Assembly: GCF_023721835.1 (NCBI RefSeq)
Contig: NZ_JAMKFE010000005.1
Coordinates: forward strand, 124,001 to 188,000
Reading direction: 5' to 3'
DNA length: 64,000 nt
Origin: Caldimonas mangrovi
GTDB lineage: Bacteria > Pseudomonadota > Gammaproteobacteria > Burkholderiales > Burkholderiaceae_C
The position numbers were made by a program, and so were the translations under genes. Under the pieces are notes generated by a model. It was not told the origin of the DNA and did no database searches. It saw only the letters and a program-made list of their open reading frames with translations. Positions 19,052 to 26,672 of the stretch are shown one piece after another (positions within the stretch are counted from its first letter, which is position 1; every line of letters begins with the position of its first letter).

Positions 19052-22027
19052 ATGATGACAAGACGAACGAGAAACATCGGGCTCGCCGCCATGAGTGCGG
19101 CGTTGGTCGTGGGCCTGGTCGCCTGCGGCAGCGGCAGCGAAAGCGGCTCAGACACGGTCACCGTCGAAGGCGACGTGGCGATCGCCTACGTGATGCGCCC
19201 CAGTTCGGTGAACATGAATCCCACCAACGGCGCCCCCAGCGCCGCCGGTGGCGACCTGTTCGTCCGCGAGCGTTCGTCGGCGAGTGCCAGGGAACACAAC
19301 CTCACGGCGCGCTTCACGCAAGGCGAGGGCGATGCATCGGACCCCGAGGTCTCGTATGACGGCAAGAAGATCGTCTTCGCGATGCGCTGCCCGACGACCA
19401 ACACCGCGACGGTCGACGGCCAGCCGGCCTGCACCGGCCGCTGGAACATCTGGGAATACGACATGACCGCAGGCGGCCTCACGGGGGGCAGCTTCCGGCG
19501 GTTGACGCAGTCCACGCAGGACGACGACGTCGACCCGGCCTATCTGCCCGCCGGCCGCGGCTTCGTGTTTTCGTCGAACCGGCAGACCAAGTCGCGCATC
19601 AACCAGGCGTTGGGCCGCACCTACTACGCGCTTGACGAATACGAGCGCGAACGGGTGTTCAACCTGCACACGATGAAGGCCGACGGGACCGACATCCAGC
19701 AGATCACGTTCAACCAGAGCCACGACCGCAACCCGGTGGTGCGGCAGAACGGCGACATCCTGTTCTCGCGCTGGGAGCACCTGGGCGACCGCAACCGCTT
19801 CGCGATCTTCCGCACCAAGCCCGACGGCACCGACATGTTCGTGTTCTACGGTGCGCACAGCCCAGGCAACAGCTTCCTGCACCCGCGCGACATGGACCCG
19901 AACGGGCGGTATGCGGGCTACCTGGCGTCGTCGCTGATGCCGTTGTCGGGCACCGACGAGGGCGGGGCACTGATGTTCATCGACGCGGCCAACTACTCGG
20001 AACAGAACACCCCGGCCAACCGCACGGTGCCGGCGCAAGGCGGCCAGCGGCAGGTGACTGCCGATGAGCTGAGCCTCGATCGCGATCTGTCTTTGCATGG
20101 TCGCGTGACCACCCCGTACCCGCTGTGGGACGGCACCAACCGCGTTTTGGTGGCCTACCGGCCCTGCGAGGTGACGCGCGACGGCGACGTGGTGCCGTGT
20201 GCGACGCTGACCCCCGCCGAGATCGAGCGCCTGAGCGACCGCGAGCGATCGATGGAGGATGTGGCAGCCGACTCGGTGCAGGACAACGTGCCGCCGAACT
20301 ACGCGATCTACATGTTCAACCCGCAGAACCAGACCTGGCGCAACGTCGCGACACCTCCGCGCGGCTTCATGTATACCGACCCGATCCCGCTGCAGGCCCG
20401 CGCCCAGCCGCATGCGGCCGAACCGACCAACGTCGACCCGACGCTGGCAGCGCAAGGCCTGGCGCTGATCGAGGTGCGCAGCGTTTACGACACCGACGGC
20501 CTGGGCCGCATGGGCGAGATGATGATGACCGCCGCTGACCGCGTCGACGGCTGCAACCCGGTCATCGCGATGACAACGCCGACCGAGGCCAGCGACACCC
20601 GCACCCAGGTGCCGGACCTGCGGCGCATCAAGGATCCGGCCGACCCCGCCTACCACTGTGCGCCGGCGCGCTTCGTGCGGGCCACGCGGGCGATCCCGCC
20701 GCCGTCGAGCACGATGGGGCTGCGCTCGGCGATCGGCGAAACCGAGTTCGAGCAGCAGCAGATCCTGGGCTATGCGCCGATCGAACCGGACGGCTCTTTC
20801 AAGCTGCAGGTGCCGGCCGACATCCCGCTGGCGCTGGCCATCGTCGACAACCAGGGCCGAGCCTTCCAGACCCACGCGAACTGGATCCAGGTGCGCCCCG
20901 GCGAACGCCGCACCTGTGACGGCTGCCACAGCCCCCGCCGTGGTGGTGCGTTGAACTCCGGCGCCATCGTCGACACCATGCCGGCCGCGCTGCGCCCCGC
21001 CATGTCGAGCGCGCATCTGTCGGGCGAGACCATGGCTTCGACCCGCACGCGGCTCGACCCCACCGTGCTGAGGCTGCTGGCCGACATGTCGTACAGCGAC
21101 GTGTGGGCCGACACCTCGCGCACCGGCATCACGGCGCGGCCGTCGATCACGGTGCGCTACACCGGCAACGCCAACCCCGCCGACGACCTGGCGACCACGG
21201 TGCCGGTCAATGGAGTGATCAACTACCCCGAGCATGTCCAGCCGCTGTGGACACGCGACCGCGGTGCCAACACCTGCGTGAACTGCCACACCGACACCGC
21301 GCGCCTGGACCTGCGCGCCACCATCGGCGGCACCGGGCGGCTGACGTCGTACGAAGAGCTGATGATCGGTGATCCGCTGCTCGACGCGAACGGCGCACCG
21401 GTCACCCGCATCCGCGAAGGCGTGCCGATGCTCGAACGCAATGCACCGCTGGTCAACGCGAGTTCGAGCTCGACCAACACGGCGGGTATTGCTCGCAAGA
21501 GCCGGCTCGCGGAAATCCTGTGGGGCGAGACGCTGCTCGCCGGCACGGCGGCGACGCAGGCCCACCCGAACCCACCGGCGGGCGCGCCGGACCACTCGAC
21601 GCTGCTCAACGCGGCCGAGAAGCGCCTGCTCGCCGAGTGGATGGACCTGGGCGGCCAGTACTACAACGACCCGTTCAACGCTTCGAGCGGTGTGCGCACG
21701 ATCACCACGCTCAGCCTGGCGGCCTTCGAGGCGAACGTGTACCCGACGCTGCTCAACAACTGCGCCGGCTGCCACCAGGCGGGGCAGACCACAGGGACCA
21801 ACTTCCGCGGCAACCGCTACGTGCTGACGGGCGATGCCGAAGGCGACTTCAACGTCACGCTGACGATGATCAACGACACGTGCAACCCTGCCGCCAACCC
21901 GCTGCTGGCACGCCCGTCGACGGCGCCGCACCCGAGTGCAGGCACCGGCGCGGTGCTGCAGGCGGGCAGTGCCGGCTACAACGCGATCGCGGCCTGGATC
22001 GCCTCCGGAGGCTGCGGCAACCCATGA
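19052..22027 (+). CDS. Tri-haem c-type cytochrome lipoprotein, HzsA-like with TolB-type propeller
   Basis: A 991-residue exported protein. The signal peptide ends in lipobox LVAC (Cys25). Residues about 85–330 have propeller-like repeats (DPEVSYDGKKIVF, DVDPAYLPAGRGFVFSS, IFRTKPDGTDMFVFYG). A middle region (about 340–600) resembles the hydrazine synthase alpha-subunit family. Three haem c sites follow: CDGCH (622), CVNCH (742) and CAGCH (904). An AGGAGG lies two bases before the ATG at 19052 and five before the one at 19055, so the latter may be the true start. Genuine hydrazine synthesis is not implied, since this family occurs in many non-anammox bacteria. The product is probably an electron-transfer lipoprotein. 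It overlaps the next gene by four bases. Confidence 0.83.
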   Translation: MMTRRTRNIGLAAMSAALVVGLVACGSGSESGSDTVTVEGDVAIAYVMRPSSVNMNPTNGAPSAAGGDLFVRERSSASAREHNLTARFTQGEGDASDPEVSYDGKKIVFAMRCPTTNTATVDGQPACTGRWNIWEYDMTAGGLTGGSFRRLTQSTQDDDVDPAYLPAGRGFVFSSNRQTKSRINQALGRTYYALDEYERERVFNLHTMKADGTDIQQITFNQSHDRNPVVRQNGDILFSRWEHLGDRNRFAIFRTKPDGTDMFVFYGAHSPGNSFLHPRDMDPNGRYAGYLASSLMPLSGTDEGGALMFIDAANYSEQNTPANRTVPAQGGQRQVTADELSLDRDLSLHGRVTTPYPLWDGTNRVLVAYRPCEVTRDGDVVPCATLTPAEIERLSDRERSMEDVAADSVQDNVPPNYAIYMFNPQNQTWRNVATPPRGFMYTDPIPLQARAQPHAAEPTNVDPTLAAQGLALIEVRSVYDTDGLGRMGEMMMTAADRVDGCNPVIAMTTPTEASDTRTQVPDLRRIKDPADPAYHCAPARFVRATRAIPPPSSTMGLRSAIGETEFEQQQILGYAPIEPDGSFKLQVPADIPLALAIVDNQGRAFQTHANWIQVRPGERRTCDGCHSPRRGGALNSGAIVDTMPAALRPAMSSAHLSGETMASTRTRLDPTVLRLLADMSYSDVWADTSRTGITARPSITVRYTGNANPADDLATTVPVNGVINYPEHVQPLWTRDRGANTCVNCHTDTARLDLRATIGGTGRLTSYEELMIGDPLLDANGAPVTRIREGVPMLERNAPLVNASSSSTNTAGIARKSRLAEILWGETLLAGTAATQAHPNPPAGAPDHSTLLNAAEKRLLAEWMDLGGQYYNDPFNASSGVRTITTLSLAAFEANVYPTLLNNCAGCHQAGQTTGTNFRGNRYVLTGDAEGDFNVTLTMINDTCNPAANPLLARPSTAPHPSAGTGAVLQAGSAGYNAIAAWIASGGCGNP

Positions 22028-22656
22028 GCATCGTGTCCAAGCGGCGCCGCGTGTTTGCGGTCCTCGGCGCCGCCTCCTGCACCGCCTTGCTGGCACTCCC
22101 GGGCTGCGGGGGCGGGGGCTCCAACCCGCTCGACAACCCGCCGCCGGTCGGCAACCCGGGCGGCGGCACCGGCGGGAAGCTGTCGTACGTCTACTTCCAG
22201 AAGTGCATCAACCCGATCTTCCTGGCCGAGTTGCCGATCAACCAGAACGGTGAGGTGTCCATCAACACCTGCGCCGGGTCGGGTTGCCACGACAACACCA
22301 GCGGCACCGGCGGTGCGTTCCGCGTCGAGCCCGATGCGCAGGAGGTCGACCTGAGCGACCCGGCCAACACGCCCGACGTGGTGCGCCAGAGCGACATGTA
22401 CAAGAACTTCTATTCGGCACAGGGCGAGGTGCTGCCGGGCGCGCCGTTCCAGAGCCGGCTGCTCACCAAGCCGATGGTGCTCAACGTGCTGCACGGCGGC
22501 GGTCTGATCTTCGAGGACGCCGAGGACGAGCACGTCAAGCTGATCGAGTACTGGATCAACCGCCCGATGCCGGCCGATCAGGACGAATTCAGTGCGGCCG
22601 CCAACAGCATGTTCACGCCCGCCGACCCGGCGACCGGCACCTGCAATACCGAATGA
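22024..22656 (+). CDS. Small lipoprotein with atypical CX4CH haem-type motif
   Basis: A 210-residue protein with a lipoprotein signal (LALPGC, Cys28) followed by a Gly/Pro-rich linker. Around residue 83 it has CAGSGCH: Cys83 and Cys88 separated by four residues, with His89, in place of the usual CXXCH. CX4CH sites can carry haem c in some multihaem cytochromes; whether this one does is an inference. The tail mentions no further cysteine pair except near the end. The start ATG overlaps the upstream TGA (ATGA) and the stop overlaps the next gene in the same way, so the three are translationally coupled. No named family is recognised. Confidence 0.72.
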   Translation: MSIVSKRRRVFAVLGAASCTALLALPGCGGGGSNPLDNPPPVGNPGGGTGGKLSYVYFQKCINPIFLAELPINQNGEVSINTCAGSGCHDNTSGTGGAFRVEPDAQEVDLSDPANTPDVVRQSDMYKNFYSAQGEVLPGAPFQSRLLTKPMVLNVLHGGGLIFEDAEDEHVKLIEYWINRPMPADQDEFSAAANSMFTPADPATGTCNTE

Positions 22657-23441
22657 GTCGTCCGATGCCCCTTGCAGTATCCCGGCGCGGACGTTGCGCG
22701 CTTGCCCTGGCCCAGGCCGCCTTGCTGGCGGGACTGGTGGCCCTGAACCCCGCCCATGCCGACGACGAGCCGCTCGAGCGGGTGCAGGTCGCGGATCCCT
22801 ACCTCGAGATGCACACCGGTGCCGGCCGCGGCTACCCGGTGTTCCACGTCGCCGAGCGCCACGAATGGGTCGAGATCCTGCTGCGCCACACCGACTGGTT
22901 CAAGGTGCGCACGGCCGGCGGCAAGGTCGGCTGGGTGCACCGAAGCCAGCTCGAGACCACGCTGACCGCGGCCGGCGGCAACAAGACCTTCCGCGACGTG
23001 CTGCTCGACGACTACCTGCAGCGCCGCGTGCAGATGGGTGGAGCCTGGGGACGTTTCGACGGCGAGCCGATGCTCAAGCTGTGGGGCGGCTACCGCTTTT
23101 CGCCGGTGCTGGGTGTCGAGGCCACCATCGGCCAGGTGCAGGGCGTGTTCTCGGGCACCGACTTCTGGCACGTGAACATCGTCTCCGAGCCGTGGTCCGA
23201 CCGGCGGCTGTCGCCGACCTTCGGTGTCGGTGTCGGCCGCTTCAAGAATGTGCCGAACGCCAGCCTCGTCAGTGCGCGCCGCACCAACGCCAACCTGGCG
23301 AATGCCAGCCTGGGCGTGCGCTACTACCTCAGCGACCGCTTCATGCTGACGGCCGACTACTCGATCTACACCGCGTTCGTCTCCGACACCCGCTCGACCG
23401 AATACCGCGCCGTCACCGCCGGCATCTCCTTCTTCTTCTGA
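22653..23441 (+). CDS. SH3-domain / outer-membrane beta-barrel protein
   Basis: About 262 residues: signal peptide (to AHADD), a bacterial SH3 domain (about 38–95, with DPYLEMHTGAGRGYPVFHV and WFKVRTAGGKVGWVHRSQL), then an 8-strand-type barrel region with alternating residues ending in the aromatic GISFFF typical of outer-membrane insertion. The SH3 part may bind peptidoglycan or a partner in the periplasm while the barrel sits in the outer membrane. The start overlaps the previous stop; an ATG at 22665 is an alternative. This SH3 plus barrel pairing recurs in such clusters, but the function is unknown. Confidence 0.75.
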   Translation: MSRPMPLAVSRRGRCALALAQAALLAGLVALNPAHADDEPLERVQVADPYLEMHTGAGRGYPVFHVAERHEWVEILLRHTDWFKVRTAGGKVGWVHRSQLETTLTAAGGNKTFRDVLLDDYLQRRVQMGGAWGRFDGEPMLKLWGGYRFSPVLGVEATIGQVQGVFSGTDFWHVNIVSEPWSDRRLSPTFGVGVGRFKNVPNASLVSARRTNANLANASLGVRYYLSDRFMLTADYSIYTAFVSDTRSTEYRAVTAGISFFF

Positions 23442-23454
23442 CGACGTCCACCCC

Positions 23455-24102
23455 ATGCGCCTCAAGTCCTACGTCCTTTCCCTGCTGACCGCCGCCGGCG
23501 TGGCAGCCCCGCTGGCCGCCGTCGCGCAGCAGGTGCCCAAACCCGCCAACGAGCAGGTCGTCGTGCCGGAGATCGATCGCCGCGACGTCAAGCTGCCACG
23601 CATCCCGTCGAACGATTTCGTGGTGGGACTGTTCACCGGCGTCTACGCGACCGAGAGTTTCGGCTCCAGCATCGTCGGCGGCTTGCGCGTCGGCTATCAC
23701 ATCACCGAAGACTTTTTCGTCGAGGCGGCCTATGCGCGCACCAAAGTCAGCGACGAGTCGTTCCGGCAGATCCTGCCCGGTGGCGTGTTCACCAGCGAGG
23801 AAGAGACGCTGACCTACTACAACGTCTCGGTGGGCTACAACATCCTGCCCGGCGAGGTCTTCCTCGGCGCCAACCGGGCCAAGGCCTCGGCGCTGTACCT
23901 GATCGCCGGCATCGGCAGCACCAAGCTCGCCGACCAGAGCAACCAGACCATCAACTTCGGGCTCGGCACCCGTGTGTTCCTGGCCGACTGGGCGTCGGTG
24001 CAGGTGGACATGCGCGACCACATGTTCTCGTACGACCTGCTCGGCAAGCGCAAGAGCACGCACAACCTCGAGCTGACGATGGGCCTGAGCTTCTTCTTCT
24101 GA
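23455..24102 (+). CDS. Outer-membrane beta-barrel domain protein
   Basis: A 215-residue exported protein: signal peptide with cleavage near AVAQQ, a short Pro-rich linker, then a small barrel with strand pairs (FVVGLFTGVYATE, GGLRVGYHITEDFFVEAAY, YYNVSVGYNILP) and a C-terminal ELTMGLSFFF. The pattern matches the OmpA-like barrel family described mainly in myxobacteria and relatives. It ends in phenylalanine like its left neighbour, and the two barrels are probably distant paralogues. It lies 13 bases after the SH3/barrel gene. Confidence 0.75.
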   Translation: MRLKSYVLSLLTAAGVAAPLAAVAQQVPKPANEQVVVPEIDRRDVKLPRIPSNDFVVGLFTGVYATESFGSSIVGGLRVGYHITEDFFVEAAYARTKVSDESFRQILPGGVFTSEEETLTYYNVSVGYNILPGEVFLGANRAKASALYLIAGIGSTKLADQSNQTINFGLGTRVFLADWASVQVDMRDHMFSYDLLGKRKSTHNLELTMGLSFFF

Positions 24103-24121
24103 CCTCATGCAGGAGTACCGC

Positions 24122-24625
24122 ATGAAGATCCTGAAAGCGTTCTGTGTGGCGGCGGCCCTGGCGGCTGCGTTGTTCTCGTCGTTTCGCAGCGAAGCGTTGA
24201 CGCCGGCGTCGTCTGCGCCCGACTTCACGCTGCGCACGATGCAAGGCGCCAACCTGCGCCTGAAAGAGCAGCGCGGCCAGGTCGTGATGGTCAATTTCTG
24301 GGCCACCTGGTGTGGGCCGTGCCGCGAAGAGATGCCGCACCTGAACCGCCTGTACGACAAGTACCGCTCGTCGGGCTTCGTCGTGCTGGCCGTCAACATC
24401 GATGACGACGCGCGCAACGCGATGACGATGGCCTCCAAGCTCGGGCTCCGGTTCCCGGTGCTGTTCGACGCTGAAAAATCCGTCAGCAAGCTGTACGACC
24501 TGAAGGCCATGCCTTCGACCCTGCTGATCGACCGCGATGGCCGCGTGCGGTTCATGCACCGCGGGTATCTGAGCGGCTACGAAACCACCTATGACCAGCA
24601 GATCCGCGAGCTGCTGAAGGAATGA
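24122..24625 (+). CDS. Exported TlpA/ResA-type thiol-disulfide oxidoreductase
   Basis: From MKILKAFCVAAALAAAL the product is 167 residues, with an N-terminal signal or anchor helix. The thioredoxin fold has the active site WATWCGPCREEMPHL and the cis-Pro loop AMPSTLLIDRDG. Such proteins reduce periplasmic disulfides, often keeping haem-binding cysteines open for ligation. Here the neighbours carry CXXCH and CXC sites, which are reasonable clients. A possible start at 24107 is less likely, since the MQEYR prefix spoils the signal peptide. It overlaps the DUF4266 gene by four bases. Confidence 0.88.
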   Translation: MKILKAFCVAAALAAALFSSFRSEALTPASSAPDFTLRTMQGANLRLKEQRGQVVMVNFWATWCGPCREEMPHLNRLYDKYRSSGFVVLAVNIDDDARNAMTMASKLGLRFPVLFDAEKSVSKLYDLKAMPSTLLIDRDGRVRFMHRGYLSGYETTYDQQIRELLKE

Positions 24626-24864
24626 GAACGATGCCGCGTGCTGTATCCCGAAGCCTGCTGCCGGCGCTCGCCGGTGCGGCGCTGCTGTCCGGCTGCGCGA
24701 TCGAGCCGTGGGTCAAGCCCTACGAGCGCGAACGGCTGGCCGACCCGATCATGAGCATCAACCGCGATGCGCTCGCGGCCAAGCACTTCGAACACATCCA
24801 TGACGTGCGCGAAGGCGCTCGCGGAGCCACCGGCGTGCAGGGGGGCGGCTGTGGCTGCAATTGA
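24622..24864 (+). CDS. DUF4266 lipoprotein with C-terminal GGGCGCN
   Basis: An 80-residue lipoprotein: lipobox LLSGC (Cys25), the conserved block WVKPYERERLADPIM (30–44), a short linker and the ending GGGCGCN (74–80) with Cys77 and Cys79. The family is of unknown function and is regularly found beside DUF3570 and a TlpA-like protein, as here. A GAT triplet at residues 68–70 resembles the core of ApbE flavinylation sites but lacks the preceding Ser/Thr. The CXC tail could hold a metal or be modified; this is inference. Start and stop both overlap neighbouring genes. Confidence 0.88.
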   Translation: MRTMPRAVSRSLLPALAGAALLSGCAIEPWVKPYERERLADPIMSINRDALAAKHFEHIHDVREGARGATGVQGGGCGCN

Positions 24865-26041
24865 TCGCTGCGACACGCCTCGCGCGGGGTGGGCATTGCG
24901 CTGGCGGCGTGTGCTGCGCACCTTGCGCCACGCCGGTGCGTGGGTGCCGGCGCGGCCGCTGCGCTCGCACGCGGCCTGCATGGCGGGGGTGGTCGGCGGC
25001 ATGCTGGCCGGCGGCGCTCATGCCGTCAGCCTGCCCGAAGACAAGGCCGAGGCGCTGTACCACGTGTACGACGGCGGCGGCATCAAGGCGACCGGCCCGG
25101 CCCTGCTGGTGCGCAAGAGCATGGCCGATCGCGTTTCGCTGTCGGCCTCTTACTACGTCGATGCGGTCAGCAATGCGTCCATCGACGTCGTCACCACGGC
25201 CAGCCCGTTCGACGAGCGCCGCAACGAATACGGCTTCGGTGCCGACTACGTCTATCGCGACACCTTGATGTCGGTCTCGGTGTCCAACAGCCGCGAACCC
25301 GACTACGTCGCCAAGGCCTTCAGCGTCGACGTCTCGCAGGACGTGTTCGGCGGCATGACCACGGTCAATCTCGGTTTCACGCGCGGCTCCGACGAAGTGG
25401 GCCGTTCCGACACCGGCTTTTTCGACAACGCCAAGCACTGGCGCTACCGGCTCGGCGCGACACAGATCCTGACGCCGGCCTGGCTGGCGAGCGCCAACGT
25501 CGAGGTGGTCTCCGACAGCGGCTATCTCGGCAACCCGTACCGGGTGGCACGGGTGTTCGGCGCCGCGGTGCCCGAACGCAACCCGCGCACCCGTTCCAGC
25601 CGCGCGCTGAAGTTCCGTGTCGTCGGCGCCCCGTGGGCCGGCAGCTCGGTGCACGCCGAGTATCGCTATTTCTGGGACAACTGGGACATCAAGGCGCATA
25701 CGGTGCAGTTCGGCTACAGCCGCTACTTCGGCGAGAAGTGGCTGGCCGACTGGTATCTGCGCTACCACAAGCAGTCGAAGGCGCTGTTCTACAGCGACAA
25801 CGCGACCGAAGAGTCCACCTACGTCTCGCGCAACCGGCAGCTCAGCACCTTCAACACGCTGGGCCTGGGGGCGAAGGTCTCGTACCGCTTCGCACACCAG
25901 CCGGGCAAGTACGACGTCAAGGCGCACGCCGCCTACGAACTGAAGCGGTTCAGCTTCAGCGACTTCACCGACATCCGCACCGGGAAGAAGTATTCGCACA
26001 ACGCGAACATCTTCCAGATCTACGTGTCGGCCAACTATTGA
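24851..26041 (+). CDS. DUF3570 outer-membrane protein
   Basis: About 396 residues, predicted beta-barrel. The family core is seen from EDKAEALYHVYDGGG, with SASYYVDAVSNASIDVVT and long runs of alternating residues such as VHAEYRYFWDNWDIKAHTV and FQIYVSANY at the end. The GTG at 24851 follows a G-rich stretch and overlaps the DUF4266 gene by 14 bases. It gives an N-terminal arg-rich stretch before the signal helix (MAGVVGGMLAGGAHA). The ATG at 24980 is a possible shorter start that puts the signal peptide first. DUF3570 is linked with DUF4266, but no activity is known. Confidence 0.85.
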   Translation: MAAIDRCDTPRAGWALRWRRVLRTLRHAGAWVPARPLRSHAACMAGVVGGMLAGGAHAVSLPEDKAEALYHVYDGGGIKATGPALLVRKSMADRVSLSASYYVDAVSNASIDVVTTASPFDERRNEYGFGADYVYRDTLMSVSVSNSREPDYVAKAFSVDVSQDVFGGMTTVNLGFTRGSDEVGRSDTGFFDNAKHWRYRLGATQILTPAWLASANVEVVSDSGYLGNPYRVARVFGAAVPERNPRTRSSRALKFRVVGAPWAGSSVHAEYRYFWDNWDIKAHTVQFGYSRYFGEKWLADWYLRYHKQSKALFYSDNATEESTYVSRNRQLSTFNTLGLGAKVSYRFAHQPGKYDVKAHAAYELKRFSFSDFTDIRTGKKYSHNANIFQIYVSANY

Positions 26042-26053
26042 GGAAGCATCTAC

Positions 26054-26659
26054 ATGTACACACGATGCTGCCGGGCGCTTGCCCTTGCCATGCTGCTCTT
26101 CAACGTCGCGGTGCCCGCTGCTCAAGCGGCCGGCGAGCCAGCCGCGCCGGCGACCGCCGTGGCGGCCATCCCCGCTGAGCCGGCTCCTGCCGCGGCACCG
26201 GCGGCGCCCGAGCAGGGCGGCCTGGACGACCGCATCCAGGCCCTGAAGAACGACGTCATCCAGCTCAACCGCGACCTGCTGGTGCTGGAAGAAGAGCTGC
26301 TGTTTCCCGCCAGCACGCAGGTGGCGGTGTTCCTGTCGATGGACGTCGGCAAGATGTTCGCGCTCGACTCGGTGCAGGTGAAGCTCGACGACAAGGTGGT
26401 GACCAACTACCTCTACACGCCGACCGAGGTGGCGGCGCTGCATCGCGGCGGCGTGCAGCGCGTCTACCTCGGCAACCTGAAGGCGGGCGAGCACGAGATC
26501 GTGGCCTTCTTCACCGGCATCGGCCCGCATGAACGCGACTATCGGCGCGGCACGACGATCCGGTTCGAGAAGGGCAACGAGCCGAAGTACATCGAGCTGC
26601 GCATCAAGGACTCGACCGGCAAGTTGCAGCCCGAGTTCGACGTGAAGATCTGGCAGTAG
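26054..26659 (+). CDS. Periplasmic coiled-coil protein of unknown function
   Basis: A 201-residue exported protein: signal peptide (cleavage near AAQAAG), an Ala/Pro-rich linker to about residue 55, a short coiled coil (DDRIQALKNDVIQLNRDLLVLEE, 57–80) and a beta-rich domain with FLSMDVGKMFALDSVQV, GGVQRVYLGNLKAGEHE and DYRRGTTIRFEKG. I do not recognise a named family with certainty; similar proteins appear in ExbB/TPR envelope clusters of other proteobacteria. It is 12 bases after the DUF3570 gene and 13 before the first TPR gene, clearly part of the operon. Confidence 0.78.
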   Translation: MYTRCCRALALAMLLFNVAVPAAQAAGEPAAPATAVAAIPAEPAPAAAPAAPEQGGLDDRIQALKNDVIQLNRDLLVLEEELLFPASTQVAVFLSMDVGKMFALDSVQVKLDDKVVTNYLYTPTEVAALHRGGVQRVYLGNLKAGEHEIVAFFTGIGPHERDYRRGTTIRFEKGNEPKYIELRIKDSTGKLQPEFDVKIWQ

Positions 26660-26672
26660 CCGCGGACGGGAC

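Noticed and set aside
19148-22096. A 982-codon antisense frame across the tri-haem lipoprotein gene
   Set aside because: The composition is Arg/Val/His-rich without domains; the plus-strand gene has a signal peptide, haem motifs and a ribosome site.
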